Below are positions 52,154 to 60,430 of a DNA stretch of 64,000 bases, one piece after another. Made by a program: the position numbers and the translations under genes. This DNA is from Pseudoalteromonas sp049257235 (GTDB lineage: Bacteria; Pseudomonadota; Gammaproteobacteria; Enterobacterales; Alteromonadaceae), in the NCBI RefSeq assembly GCF_049257235.1, contig NZ_JBMMUF010000001.1, positions 1-64,000 of the forward strand, in the 5' to 3' direction. The notes under the pieces were generated by a model, which did not search any database, was not told where the DNA came from, and saw nothing but the letters and a program-made list of their open reading frames with translations. Within the stretch, counting starts at the first letter, position 1. Every line of letters starts with the position of its first letter.

Positions 52154-53392
52154 TTAGATCTTTTTGAATAATAGCGAGCCGTTAGTACCACCAAAACCAA
52201 AAGAGTTACACAATGCGTAATCAAGTTTTACGTCGCGCGCAGTATGGGCGATGTAATCAAGGTCGCAGCCTTCGTCAGGATTATCTAAGTTGATAGTCGG
52301 CGATACTTTTTGGTCTTGAAGTGACAGTACTGTGATAATTGACTCTACCGAGCCTGCAGCACCTAGCAAGTGACCCATCATTGATTTTGATGAACCCACC
52401 ATCACTTTATCTGCAGCTGCACCAAAGATGCTTTTCACAGCGCTGGTTTCTGCTTTATCACCAGCAGGTGTTGAAGTGCCGTGTGCGTTAATATAGCCCA
52501 CTTGTTCAGCATTGATACCTGCGTCTTTAATCGCATTTTCCATCGCTAATGCTGCACCTGCACCGTCAGCTGGCGGTGACGTCATGTGATACGCATCGCC
52601 ACTCATACCAAAGCCCACAAGCTCGGCATAAATTTTAGCGCCACGGGCTTTAGCGTGTTCGTACTCTTCAAGTACCACAACACCCGCACCGTCTGACAAC
52701 ACGAAACCATCACGGTCTTTATCCCAAGGGCGCGATGCCGCTTGTGGATCGTCATTACGAGTTGACAACGCACGCGCTGCGCTGAAACCACCCATACCCA
52801 TTGGTGTAGACGCTTTCTCAGCACCACCGGCAACCATAGCATCGGCATCGCCATACGCTATCATACGCGCTGCATGGCCAATGTTATGCAGACCAGTAGT
52901 ACACGCGGTAACGATCGAGATGTTCGGTCCACGAAGGCCTTTCATGATAGAAAGGTGCCCTGAAATCATATTTATGATCGTTGATGGAACATAAAATGGT
53001 GATAACTTACGCGGCCCAACATTTAAAAGTTTTTCATGGTTTTCTTCAATCAGTGTTAAACCACCGATCCCTGAGCCCACAGCCACACCTACACGATCAG
53101 CATTTGCTTCATTGACTTCAAGACCAGAGTCCTCAAGTGCTTGCAAGCCCGCTGCGATGCCGTACTGGATAAATAAATCCATTTTCTTAGCATCTTTTTT
53201 GGCAATGTAGTTGGTCACATCAAAATCTTTGATTAAACCAGCGAATTTGGTACCGAAGTCAGATGTATCGAAATGGGTTATTGGGCCGATGCCACTTTGT
53301 CCATTTAACAAGCCCTGCCAGGTTGACGCTACATCATTACCCAGCGGCGTAAGCATACCTAAGCCGGTAACTACGACTCGACGTTTAGCCAC
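52154..53392 (-). CDS. fabF: 3-oxoacyl-ACP synthase II (KASII)
   Basis: Elongating beta-ketoacyl-ACP synthase. The 412 residues show the thiolase fold with catalytic Cys in IVTACTTGLHNI (about 163; usual form is TACATG or TACTTG), His in NAHGTSTPAGD (about 304) and in MMGHLLGAAG (about 341), and GFGGTNGSL near the end. Start is GTG 53392 with GGAGG five bases upstream; the TTG at 53404 overlaps that ribosome site and is rejected. It follows acpP, separated by a hairpin. Confidence 0.95.
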   Translation of the reverse strand: MAKRRVVVTGLGMLTPLGNDVASTWQGLLNGQSGIGPITHFDTSDFGTKFAGLIKDFDVTNYIAKKDAKKMDLFIQYGIAAGLQALEDSGLEVNEANADRVGVAVGSGIGGLTLIEENHEKLLNVGPRKLSPFYVPSTIINMISGHLSIMKGLRGPNISIVTACTTGLHNIGHAARMIAYGDADAMVAGGAEKASTPMGMGGFSAARALSTRNDDPQAASRPWDKDRDGFVLSDGAGVVVLEEYEHAKARGAKIYAELVGFGMSGDAYHMTSPPADGAGAALAMENAIKDAGINAEQVGYINAHGTSTPAGDKAETSAVKSIFGAAADKVMVGSSKSMMGHLLGAAGSVESIITVLSLQDQKVSPTINLDNPDEGCDLDYIAHTARDVKLDYALCNSFGFGGTNGSLLFKKI

Positions 53393-53436
53393 GGTGTCCT
53401 CCAAAAGGGAATAAAAGATGGGGGTCTCAGATAGAC

Positions 53437-53460
53437 TAAGGGCAGCGAATGCTGCCCTTA
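53437..53460. other. Hairpin between acpP and fabF
   Basis: TAAGGGCAGC-GAAT-GCTGCCCTTA, a perfect ten-base stem without T-run. On the minus strand it lies 13 bases after the acpP stop and may lower read-through into fabF or protect the abundant acpP mRNA. Confidence 0.65.
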
Positions 53461-53473
53461 AAGAAATGCGTTA

Positions 53474-53710
53474 TTACTCAGCGTGAGCAGTAACGTAGTC
53501 GATAGCAGCTTGAACTGTAGTGATCTTCTCAGCTTCTTCGTCTGGAATCTCAGTATCAAATTCTTCTTCTAGCGCCATTACTAGTTCAACAGTGTCAAGA
53601 GAATCCGCACCTAGATCGTCAACGAAAGACGCTTCAGATTTTACTTCTTCTTCTTTTACACCTAGTTGCTCAACGATGATTTTCTTTACGCGTTCTTGGA
53701 TGTCGCTCAT
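53474..53710 (-). CDS. acpP: Acyl carrier protein
   Basis: Carries growing acyl chains on a phosphopantetheine attached to Ser in GADSLDTVELVMALEE (Ser37). The 78 residues, acidic throughout and starting MSDIQERVKKIIVEQLGV, are nearly identical in form to E. coli AcpP (77 aa). AAGGA precedes the ATG. It has its own promoter (53762-53790) and is flanked by hairpins, in keeping with high expression. Confidence 0.98.
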   Translation of the reverse strand: MSDIQERVKKIIVEQLGVKEEEVKSEASFVDDLGADSLDTVELVMALEEEFDTEIPDEEAEKITTVQAAIDYVTAHAE

Positions 53711-53761
53711 TCTTCTTTCCTTTAACTAAACGCTTTCGCGTTATTTTTCAGATTTCGGCGT

Positions 53762-53790
53762 AGTTTACGCAGCATATTTATCTTGTTCAA
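53762..53790 (-). promoter_or_regulatory. Promoter of acpP
   Basis: Minus strand -35 TTGAAC (53790-53785), 17-base spacer, -10 TAAACT (53767-53762), about 52 bases before the acpP start. Lets acpP be made at a higher level than its fab neighbours. Confidence 0.6.
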
Positions 53791-53891
53791 GGATTTGACC
53801 TCAGTTTTTTATCTGGTCAAACCTCTACATTTACTTATTTCAACTTTTATCGCCCATTTTCGCAGCGATTTCAAGTATGTTTAAAGCAAGA

Positions 53892-53929
53892 TCGCAAAAA
53901 GTTCAATGCCAATAGCCGACTTTTTGCGA
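53892..53929. other. Inverted repeat between fabG and acpP
   Basis: TCGCAAAAAGT (53892-53902) is exactly complementary to ACTTTTTGCGA (53919-53929), 16-base loop. A second small hairpin (ACGCTT/AAGCGT, about 53937-53953) is next to it at the fabG stop. Likely ends or attenuates the fabG transcript before the acpP promoter. Confidence 0.55.
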
Positions 53930-53952
53930 CTTTGTTACGCTTCAAAAAAGCG

Positions 53953-54699
53953 TTAAACCATGTACATCGCGCCGTTAACGTGCAGAGTTTCGCCTGAAAC
54001 GTATGCCGCTGCATCAGATGCTAAATAACATACCGCTGCGGCGATTTCATTCGGCTGACCAAGGCGTCCTGCTGGCACATTTGCAAGTGTAGCCGCTTTT
54101 TGCTCATCAGTTAGCTCATCAGTCATATCCGTTTGGATAAATCCAGGTGCAACGACATTAACTGTGATACCACGTGATGCGACTTCGCGCGCCAACGATT
54201 TAGAGAAACCAATCACGCCTGCTTTCGCTGCCGCGTAGTTTGCTTGTCCCGCGTTGCCCATTGTACCCACAACTGAGCCAATGTTAATAATGCGACCTGA
54301 CTTTTTCTTCATCATTGGGCGCAATACAGCTTTAGAAAGGCGGTAAATTGATGACAGGTTGGTATCAATAATGTCTTGCCATTCATCGTCTTTCATACGC
54401 ATTAACAAGTTATCGCGAGTGATACCTGCGTTGTTAACGAGTACATCAACATCACCTAAATCTGCTTTGATTGCCGCTAGCGTTTCAGTGATTGAATCAA
54501 CGTCAGTTACGTTTAATTTGTAACCTTTACCGTTCTCACCTAGGTATGCAGAAATCTTCTCGGCACCACCGTCACTTGTTGCGGTACCCGCTACTTTCGC
54601 GCCCTGCGCTACAAGCTGTTCAGCAACCGCTTTACCAATACCACGGCTAGCACCCGTTACTAATACAACTTTACCCTCAAGGGAAAATAAATTTGCCAT
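53953..54699 (-). CDS. fabG: 3-oxoacyl-ACP reductase
   Basis: NADPH-dependent reduction of beta-ketoacyl-ACP. Short-chain dehydrogenase of 248 residues with cofactor motif TGASRGIGKAVAEQL (about 15-29), NNAGITRDNLLMRM (about 90), catalytic Ser in INIGSVVG, Tyr-x3-Lys in NYAAAKAG (about 155-162) and the FabG C-terminus VNGAMYMV. Starts 11 bases after fabD. Confidence 0.96.
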   Translation of the reverse strand: MANLFSLEGKVVLVTGASRGIGKAVAEQLVAQGAKVAGTATSDGGAEKISAYLGENGKGYKLNVTDVDSITETLAAIKADLGDVDVLVNNAGITRDNLLMRMKDDEWQDIIDTNLSSIYRLSKAVLRPMMKKKSGRIINIGSVVGTMGNAGQANYAAAKAGVIGFSKSLAREVASRGITVNVVAPGFIQTDMTDELTDEQKAATLANVPAGRLGQPNEIAAAVCYLASDAAAYVSGETLHVNGAMYMV

Positions 54700-54710
54700 T
54701 ACAATTCTCT

Positions 54711-55637
54711 TTATTTTGCTGCGTCAACACTGGCGCTGTCATTTACAGCGGCACAGGCGACTGATTTATCAATTCGTTTCACAAGACCAGTCAATACCTT
54801 GCCTGGACCAAATTCATAGGCTTGAGTTACGCCCAGTTTTGCAATTGCCTGAACTGTTTCAGTCCAGCGTACTGGGCTGTAAAGTTGACGTACAAGTGCA
54901 TCTTTAATTGCTTCAATATCTTGCTCTGCGGCAACATCAACATTGTTAATGACCGAGTACGCAGGCGCGTTGAGCGCTAATGCATCAAGGTCACCTTTTA
55001 ATTGCTCAGCAGCAGGTTTCATTAGTTCACAGTGTGAAGGAACGCTCACAGCAAGTGGTAAAGCGCGTTTGGCTCCTGCCTCTTTACATGCTTCACTGGC
55101 ACGATCCACGGCTTCTTTGTTACCTGCGATAACGACCTGACCCGGTGAGTTATAGTTTACTGGCGCAACGACTTGGTCTTGTGCGCTATCTGCACACGCT
55201 TTGGCGATTACATCGTCATCAAGGCCAATGATTGCTGCCATTGAACCTACACCAGCAGGTACTGCTTGTTGCATATACTGGCCACGTTTTTCTACCAGCT
55301 TCACTCCGTCAGCAAGGCTCATTACACCCGCACACACGAGTGCAGAATATTCACCTAAACTGTGACCAGCTAACACGAGTTCTTGCTCTGGCGCCTGTTG
55401 TTGCCAATGGCGGAAAATTGCCACAGACGAGCACAGTAATGCAGGCTGAGTACGATGTGTTTGATTTAGTTCTTCTTCTGGACCATTTAGAACAAGCGCT
55501 GCTAAGTCGTAACCTAGCGCTTCTGAAGCCTCTGCGAACGTAGCTTTTACTACCTCTGATTCGTTAAGAAGCTCAGATAACATGCCAACGCTCTGTGAGC
55601 CTTGACCAGGAAATAATATTGCGATTTTTTCAGACAT
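54711..55637 (-). CDS. fabD: Malonyl-CoA:ACP transacylase
   Basis: Loads malonyl onto ACP. The 308 residues have FPGQGSQSVGM (8-18), catalytic Ser in LAGHSLGEYSALV (about 93-105), the Arg of EKRGQYMQ (about 118) and His in VPSHCELM (about 203). It follows plsX directly, 76 bases apart; fabH, usual between them, is missing. Confidence 0.96.
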   Translation of the reverse strand: MSEKIAILFPGQGSQSVGMLSELLNESEVVKATFAEASEALGYDLAALVLNGPEEELNQTHRTQPALLCSSVAIFRHWQQQAPEQELVLAGHSLGEYSALVCAGVMSLADGVKLVEKRGQYMQQAVPAGVGSMAAIIGLDDDVIAKACADSAQDQVVAPVNYNSPGQVVIAGNKEAVDRASEACKEAGAKRALPLAVSVPSHCELMKPAAEQLKGDLDALALNAPAYSVINNVDVAAEQDIEAIKDALVRQLYSPVRWTETVQAIAKLGVTQAYEFGPGKVLTGLVKRIDKSVACAAVNDSASVDAAK

Positions 55638-55713
55638 ATGCTGCTCTTTTCGTATTGTTTTAGCGATATTCGCGGATTTTAGCAGACATTAATGAGGGAG
55701 GAATGAACGTGCG

Positions 55714-56751
55714 TTATTCGCTTGGTTCTTGCTTTGGAATCTTCTCAGCGAAGGCTGCTTGAATTTTCTCTGGCAACTGTCGCTGCACTTCCTTTACAGC
55801 CTCATTAATTGCCGCCAGAAATGCACTTGATGATGCATTTCCGTGACTTTTAACCACTATACCGCGCAATCCTACCAAAGATGCACCGTTATACTGGTCG
55901 GGGTTCACCTTTTTGTAGAGTTTTTTTAGTACGGGCATAAGTAATAGAGCCAATCCGCGATAAAGTAAATGCTTTTTCAGGGCTTTGGTCATCTTATGCA
56001 TGATTAATTTAGCAATTCCCTCGCACGTCTTAAGTGCCACATTACCAACAAACCCTTCACACACAATCACATCGGCTTTACCACTGAATATATCACTGCC
56101 TTCGCTATAGCCTGTGTAGTTAATCGCATCACATCGAGTCATCAGTTTGGCCGCTTCTTTAATACCTTCATGACCCTTAATATCTTCAGAGCCAATATTC
56201 AGCAAGCTTACTTTTGGTTGGTCTATGCCCTGCACTTCACGTGCAACCACCGAGCCCATTAATCCAAACTGATACAGCGTCGGTGCATCACAATGTACGT
56301 TCGCCCCGAGATCGAGTAAATAAACAGGATTTTTTGTTTCAGTGGGAACAGCTGAAATCAATGCGGGACGCTTAATACCTGGCAGCATTTTTAATACATA
56401 ATGCGCCATAGCAAACAACGCTCCAGTATTGCCCGAACTCACACACGCTTGTGCTTCACCTGATTTAACAAGATTTAAGGCAACACGCATTGACGCATCT
56501 TTTTTACTACGTAAAGCATGGCCAGGATCGTCAGCGTTAGTCACTATTTGAGTGCAATGATGGATTTTTAATCGAGGATGCTCAAGGGCGTCGAGGTTTG
56601 AAAGTTGCTCTTGAATTAGAGTTTCATTACCGCAGAGGATCAGGGTAAGTGTTGGGTGATGATGTACCGCGTCGACCGCAGCAGGGATAGATGAACGGGG
56701 GCCGTAATCGCCCCCCATCATATCTAACGCAATGGTTAGACTGCGCTGCAT
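55714..56751 (-). CDS. plsX: Phosphate acyltransferase
   Basis: Makes acyl-phosphate from acyl-ACP for phospholipid synthesis. The 345 residues start SLTIALDMMGGDYGP, with SKKDASMRVAL, CVSSGNTGALFAMA (about 100), LLDLGANVHC (about 146), NIGSEDIKG and CEGFVGNVALKTCEG (about 235), all PlsX hallmarks. Follows rpmF closely; its last residues precede fabD. Confidence 0.96.
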   Translation of the reverse strand: MQRSLTIALDMMGGDYGPRSSIPAAVDAVHHHPTLTLILCGNETLIQEQLSNLDALEHPRLKIHHCTQIVTNADDPGHALRSKKDASMRVALNLVKSGEAQACVSSGNTGALFAMAHYVLKMLPGIKRPALISAVPTETKNPVYLLDLGANVHCDAPTLYQFGLMGSVVAREVQGIDQPKVSLLNIGSEDIKGHEGIKEAAKLMTRCDAINYTGYSEGSDIFSGKADVIVCEGFVGNVALKTCEGIAKLIMHKMTKALKKHLLYRGLALLLMPVLKKLYKKVNPDQYNGASLVGLRGIVVKSHGNASSSAFLAAINEAVKEVQRQLPEKIQAAFAEKIPKQEPSE

Positions 56752-56762
56752 AAAGCAATCTC

Positions 56763-56933
56763 TTATTTAGAAATTACTTTAACGCCTTTGTAGTAGCCGT
56801 CTGCAGTGATGTGGTGACGACGGTGAGTTTCACCAGTCACTTTATCAACTGTTAGAGCTGGACCACTGATTGCATCGTGTGAACGACGCATACCACGTCT
56901 TGCACGAGACTTTTTGCTTTTTTGTACCGCCAT
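56763..56933 (-). CDS. rpmF: 50S ribosomal protein L32
   Basis: A 56-residue ribosomal protein: MAVQKSKKSRARRGMRRSH at the N-terminus, then the ALTVDKVTGETHRRHHITADGYYKG middle and VKVISK end. This form lacks the zinc cysteines found in some L32 proteins, as does E. coli L32. Starts ten bases after yceD and ends eleven before plsX, the standard yceD-rpmF-plsX order. Confidence 0.97.
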   Translation of the reverse strand: MAVQKSKKSRARRGMRRSHDAISGPALTVDKVTGETHRRHHITADGYYKGVKVISK

Positions 56934-56943
56934 GAGCCTTCTC

Positions 56944-57468
56944 CTAAGAATCTTTCTTAAGTTGTTTCAAAATATCAAATGGATTTGGTTTTTCATCTTT
57001 TTCATCGATTTCTCCAAAGCTTTTTTGTTGCTCTGAATACCGACAAGATGCTTCGTCATGCATAGGCACGATAGGAATGGCTAAAATCAATTCGTCTTCC
57101 ACTAATTGTCGAAGATTGACTTCCCCGTTCTCATCTAGCTCCACCACATCGTAGTAATCAGGGAGATGATCGGACTCTGCACCCATGCCAACCGGCGTAT
57201 ACGCAAAGTCTTGCTCCAAATCCAACCCAAACTCTTCATTACAACGCTGACAGACAAGGGTTGCTCGGGCCTTAATAGTACCACTGAGAACAGTTAAACC
57301 TTGCTCGTCATGCTTGCAATGAATTTTTACCGCTACTTCACCACTTTCATCCAGCACAACTTGCTCGAAACGAGAAAGTTCGTCAAACATCACCACGCCG
57401 TCATATTCTAACTTGCGAGTTGCTGCTCTGCCCGGATCAAGGGTGACGGGAATCTTCACCTTTTGCAT
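56944..57468 (-). CDS. yceD: YceD/DUF177-family protein
   Basis: A 174-residue DUF177 protein, cotranscribed with rpmF in most bacteria; in E. coli linked to 23S rRNA accumulation, and mechanism unclear. Two Cys pairs stand out: LVCQRCNEEF (CxxC, about 80) and, less strictly, the later SCRYSEQQ. EDELILAIPIVPMHD and KPNPFDILKQLKK at the end match the E. coli protein. Start at ATG 57468 (MQKVKIPVTLDPGRAA) by that comparison; the frame to 57573 is an over-extension. Confidence 0.93.
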   Translation of the reverse strand: MQKVKIPVTLDPGRAATRKLEYDGVVMFDELSRFEQVVLDESGEVAVKIHCKHDEQGLTVLSGTIKARATLVCQRCNEEFGLDLEQDFAYTPVGMGAESDHLPDYYDVVELDENGEVNLRQLVEDELILAIPIVPMHDEASCRYSEQQKSFGEIDEKDEKPNPFDILKQLKKDS

Positions 57469-57588
57469 AGGGGCTGCATCATATAGATAGTTGTCATTAG
57501 AGTCAAAATAAAATTCGACTTTCCTTTTGTTTTTCGCCCGATTGCGCCGTATTCTTAGGTCAAAATACAGCAATCCGATGATCGGGCA

Positions 57589-58176
57589 ATGAAAACAGCT
57601 TTTATCTTAGCCTCAAGTTCGCCATTTAGGCAGCAATTATTAAAAAAAATTATCCCTGAGTTTAATCACTTTGCGCCAGATATTGATGAAACACCACTGG
57701 TAAATGAACATCCTGAACAACTCGTGCGTCGTTTAGCGTTAGAAAAAGCAAAAGCCGCCTACAAAACATACACTCACGGCATTGTCATAGGTTCTGATCA
57801 AGTGGCGCTGCATGGCGCAGATATACTCGGGAAGCCACACACCGTAGAAAACGCTCACGCACAATTAGCCCGCTTTAGTGGTGAAAAAGTGACTTTTTTG
57901 ACGTCTTTAGCGTTATTAGATTTGGAAACGGGCAAAAACACCATCATCGTTGAGCCATTTGAGGTGCACTTTCGCCTATTGAGTGATGAACAAATAAAGC
58001 AATACGTAAACAAAGAGCGGCCACTTAATTGTGCGGGAAGCTTTAAAAGTGAAGGATTAGGTATTTGCCTTTTTAAGGCTCTAAAAGGAGATGATCCTAA
58101 CGCACTGGTGGGCTTACCTCTATTACGCCTAAATGAGATGTTACTTGATTGGGGAATAGATCCACTGGCGCTTTGA
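57589..58176 (+). CDS. yceF: Maf-like nucleotide pyrophosphatase (7-methyl-GTP type)
   Basis: House-cleaning pyrophosphatase; E. coli YceF hydrolyses m7GTP and related nucleotides. The 195 residues show LASSSPFRQQLLKK (8-21), DIDETPLVNEHPEQLVRRLALEKAKA (about 35-60), catalytic Asp in GSDQVA (about 67) and GKPHTVENAHAQL. Divergent from yceD, as in E. coli. Convergent with the HAD gene, six bases apart. Confidence 0.95.
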   Translation: MKTAFILASSSPFRQQLLKKIIPEFNHFAPDIDETPLVNEHPEQLVRRLALEKAKAAYKTYTHGIVIGSDQVALHGADILGKPHTVENAHAQLARFSGEKVTFLTSLALLDLETGKNTIIVEPFEVHFRLLSDEQIKQYVNKERPLNCAGSFKSEGLGICLFKALKGDDPNALVGLPLLRLNEMLLDWGIDPLAL

Positions 58177-58182
58177 CCACTG

Positions 58183-58848
58183 TCAGGTTGCAATCACTTG
58201 AGGAAACAAATCAAGCAATTGCTTATAATTATCTACCGTCGCGATGGGGTTGTACGTTTCTAGTTCTGTTTGAGAGTGCACCCCAAAGGTTACGCCGACT
58301 GCATCCATATTGGCGTTCGCAGCGAGCTGCATATCGATTTGCGTGTCGCCAATCATTACTGCCTGCTCACGCTGGATATCATAAAAAGCCAATATTTGCT
58401 CGAGCATATCGGGGTCTGGTTTCGACTTTGCTTCACTGGCGGTCATCGATATTTCAAAAAAATCGGCTAAACCTGTGTTGTTGAGTAACCTGTCAAGGCC
58501 CCTACGACTTTTTCCTGTGGCTATGGCGAGCCAATAGCCTTTGTCTTTTAGCGCTTGCAGGGTTTCTCTAACATCATCAAACAGGGGGCTAGGTGTGGTA
58601 TCGACAGACACATAATGGTGTTTGTACTGCTCTTCGAGTGCCTGATGATGTTCACTGTGCTCTGGAAACAAAGTGGACACCGCAGTGTCCAAACTTAAAC
58701 CAATAATATTTTTTGCATCCACGTGGTCAGGCTCTGGCACGCGCAACTCCCTTGCGGCACTTTGCAAAGTCGCCACAATTTTCGGCACCGAGTCCATAAT
58801 CGTGCCGTCCCAGTCAAAAATGATGAGTTTCTTATTGGCTATTTTCAC
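58183..58848 (-). CDS. HAD-superfamily phosphatase (phosphoglycolate-phosphatase-like)
   Basis: A 221-residue haloacid-dehalogenase hydrolase: motif I LIIFDWDGTIMDS (about 7-19, nucleophile Asp and general-acid Asp), motif II LAIATGKS (about 112), motif III Lys in KSKPDPDML, motif IV MIGDTQIDMQLA (about 168). A helical cap follows motif I (subclass C1, like Gph/YjjG). Start is GTG 58848 with GGAG eight bases upstream, inside the end of rluC (17-base overlap). Substrate unknown. E. coli lacks a HAD gene at this place. Confidence 0.9.
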   Translation of the reverse strand: MKIANKKLIIFDWDGTIMDSVPKIVATLQSAARELRVPEPDHVDAKNIIGLSLDTAVSTLFPEHSEHHQALEEQYKHHYVSVDTTPSPLFDDVRETLQALKDKGYWLAIATGKSRRGLDRLLNNTGLADFFEISMTASEAKSKPDPDMLEQILAFYDIQREQAVMIGDTQIDMQLAANANMDAVGVTFGVHSQTELETYNPIATVDNYKQLLDLFPQVIAT

Positions 58849-59794
58849 GCAGTCGCTCCAAGCAGCTTTCAAGCGCTTTATCCAATGGTGCTTCAAGCGC
58901 CAATGTGGTTTCCGTTTTCGGATGGAAAAAGCGCAACTCCCGCGCATGTAAGAATAGACGATTTAGACCATTAGTGCGCATCTGTGCGTCAAATGCTTGG
59001 TCACCATATTTGTCATCACACGCAATAGGATGGCCTTTACATTGGGTGTGAACGCGAATTTGGTGAGTACGTCCAGTCACGGGTGAAGCCTGCACCAAAG
59101 AACAGTGTTCAAAACGCTCGAGCACGCGAAAGCGGGTATGCGATGCTTTACCACGCTCATGGTCAACACGCACTACACGCTCGCCCGATTGCAACGTGTT
59201 TTTGTTCAGCGGCTCATTGACATTACGCACTTTGGCATCCCACTGCCCCTCAACCAAGGCCCAGTAATTCTTTTCCATCGTTTTTTCACGTAATTGTTCG
59301 TGCAACGACTTAAGTACTGAACGCTTTTTTGAGATCAGCAGGCACCCAGATGTGTCTCGGTCAAGGCGATGCACTAGTTCAAGGTTTTTATCATTTGGAC
59401 GCAGTGCTCTTAGCGCTTCAATCAGACCAAAGCTCAAACCACTGCCACCATGAACTGCCATTCCTGCAGGTTTGTTGATGACGATAAGGTATTTATCTTC
59501 GAACAAAATTGCGTCTTCCAACTTACTGACCTTTTCAAGGTTCGTTGGGATCACCTGTTCTTCACGCTCTGCGATTTTGATTGGCGGAATACGCACCGTG
59601 TCGCCACTTTGCAATTTATATACTGGCTTAACGCGTTTTTTGTTCACGCGCACTTCGCCTTTACGCAAAATTCGGTACACAGCACTCTTTGGCACGCCTT
59701 TGAGTTTGGTTATCAAAAAGTTATCTATGCGTTGTCCGCTGTAGTCTTCATCAACGGTTACAAAGCAAACCTGGGTGCCAATTGTCTCTTTCAT
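58832..59794 (-). CDS. rluC: 23S rRNA pseudouridine synthase (955/2504/2580)
   Basis: Makes pseudouridines at three sites of 23S rRNA. The 320 residues have an N-terminal S4 RNA-binding domain (RIDNFLITKLKGVPKSAVYRILRKGEVRVNKKRVK, about 20-55) and the RsuA/RluA catalytic domain with Asp in LVHRLDRDTSGCLLISK (about 145), VTGRTHQIRVH (about 233) and LFLHARELRF. Adjacent and divergent to rne as in E. coli, which fixes the identity as RluC over RluD. Confidence 0.95.
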   Translation of the reverse strand: MKETIGTQVCFVTVDEDYSGQRIDNFLITKLKGVPKSAVYRILRKGEVRVNKKRVKPVYKLQSGDTVRIPPIKIAEREEQVIPTNLEKVSKLEDAILFEDKYLIVINKPAGMAVHGGSGLSFGLIEALRALRPNDKNLELVHRLDRDTSGCLLISKKRSVLKSLHEQLREKTMEKNYWALVEGQWDAKVRNVNEPLNKNTLQSGERVVRVDHERGKASHTRFRVLERFEHCSLVQASPVTGRTHQIRVHTQCKGHPIACDDKYGDQAFDAQMRTNGLNRLFLHARELRFFHPKTETTLALEAPLDKALESCLERLRENSQ

Positions 59795-60430
59795 TGCCTA
59801 ATCACTGATTTGAGTCATAATTTAGTTGCTAATGCGTCGGTTTTAGTGGGATAATCGCCACTGTAAAACCTGTGCATAACGCTGGATTTTACATCACCAT
59901 TGGCTAACGCCAAAACTTGCGTGCAACACATTCTGGGAAGAGCGATCATACAGATTCGAGCTAGTATTTCCACAGCTTTATCTTCCAGAACCCACGTGAG
60001 AGCAGTTACGAGCAATGCGCGTAATAGATTGTAAGTGATACTGCCAGCGCAAGAGGTGATATGCCCTTAGGGCATTATAGGAAACGATTATTAGAACATG
60101 TGGTACTTTGCCTTGCGCTGATTGAATACAACAAACGCGTTGCAAAGGACCAGTAATTAAACAGAATCATAATGCTATCGACCACCGTAGAGGTGCCTCG
60201 GTAAACGAAAATTGCGTAGGAATAAAACGCGTCATACACGTAACTGACAAAACGTGACTATCGAATGTGACGCCGTAACTAACACATATGTTGAGTAACA
60301 CCCACGCATATTAAAAACGTTAAGCTTTTTCGTTAAAAGCCCAGTCGTGAGACTGCACCTAAAACACAAAAAGAGCGCCGAGCGGCCCTTACAAGGTCTG
60401 GCACTATGTACAGAATGTAAGAGTAACAAT
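59795..60430. other. Divergent region of rluC and rne with long rne leader
   Basis: 636 bases without a convincing gene. It should hold the rluC promoter (minus-strand TATAAT at about 60074-60079 with GC discriminator, near the palindrome ATGCCCTTAGGGCAT 60061-60075) and the long rne leader. Near the rne start small hairpins occur (AGTC-GTGA-GACT, about 60342-60353). In E. coli the rne leader controls rne mRNA decay by RNase E itself; a similar role is inferred here. Confidence 0.55.
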
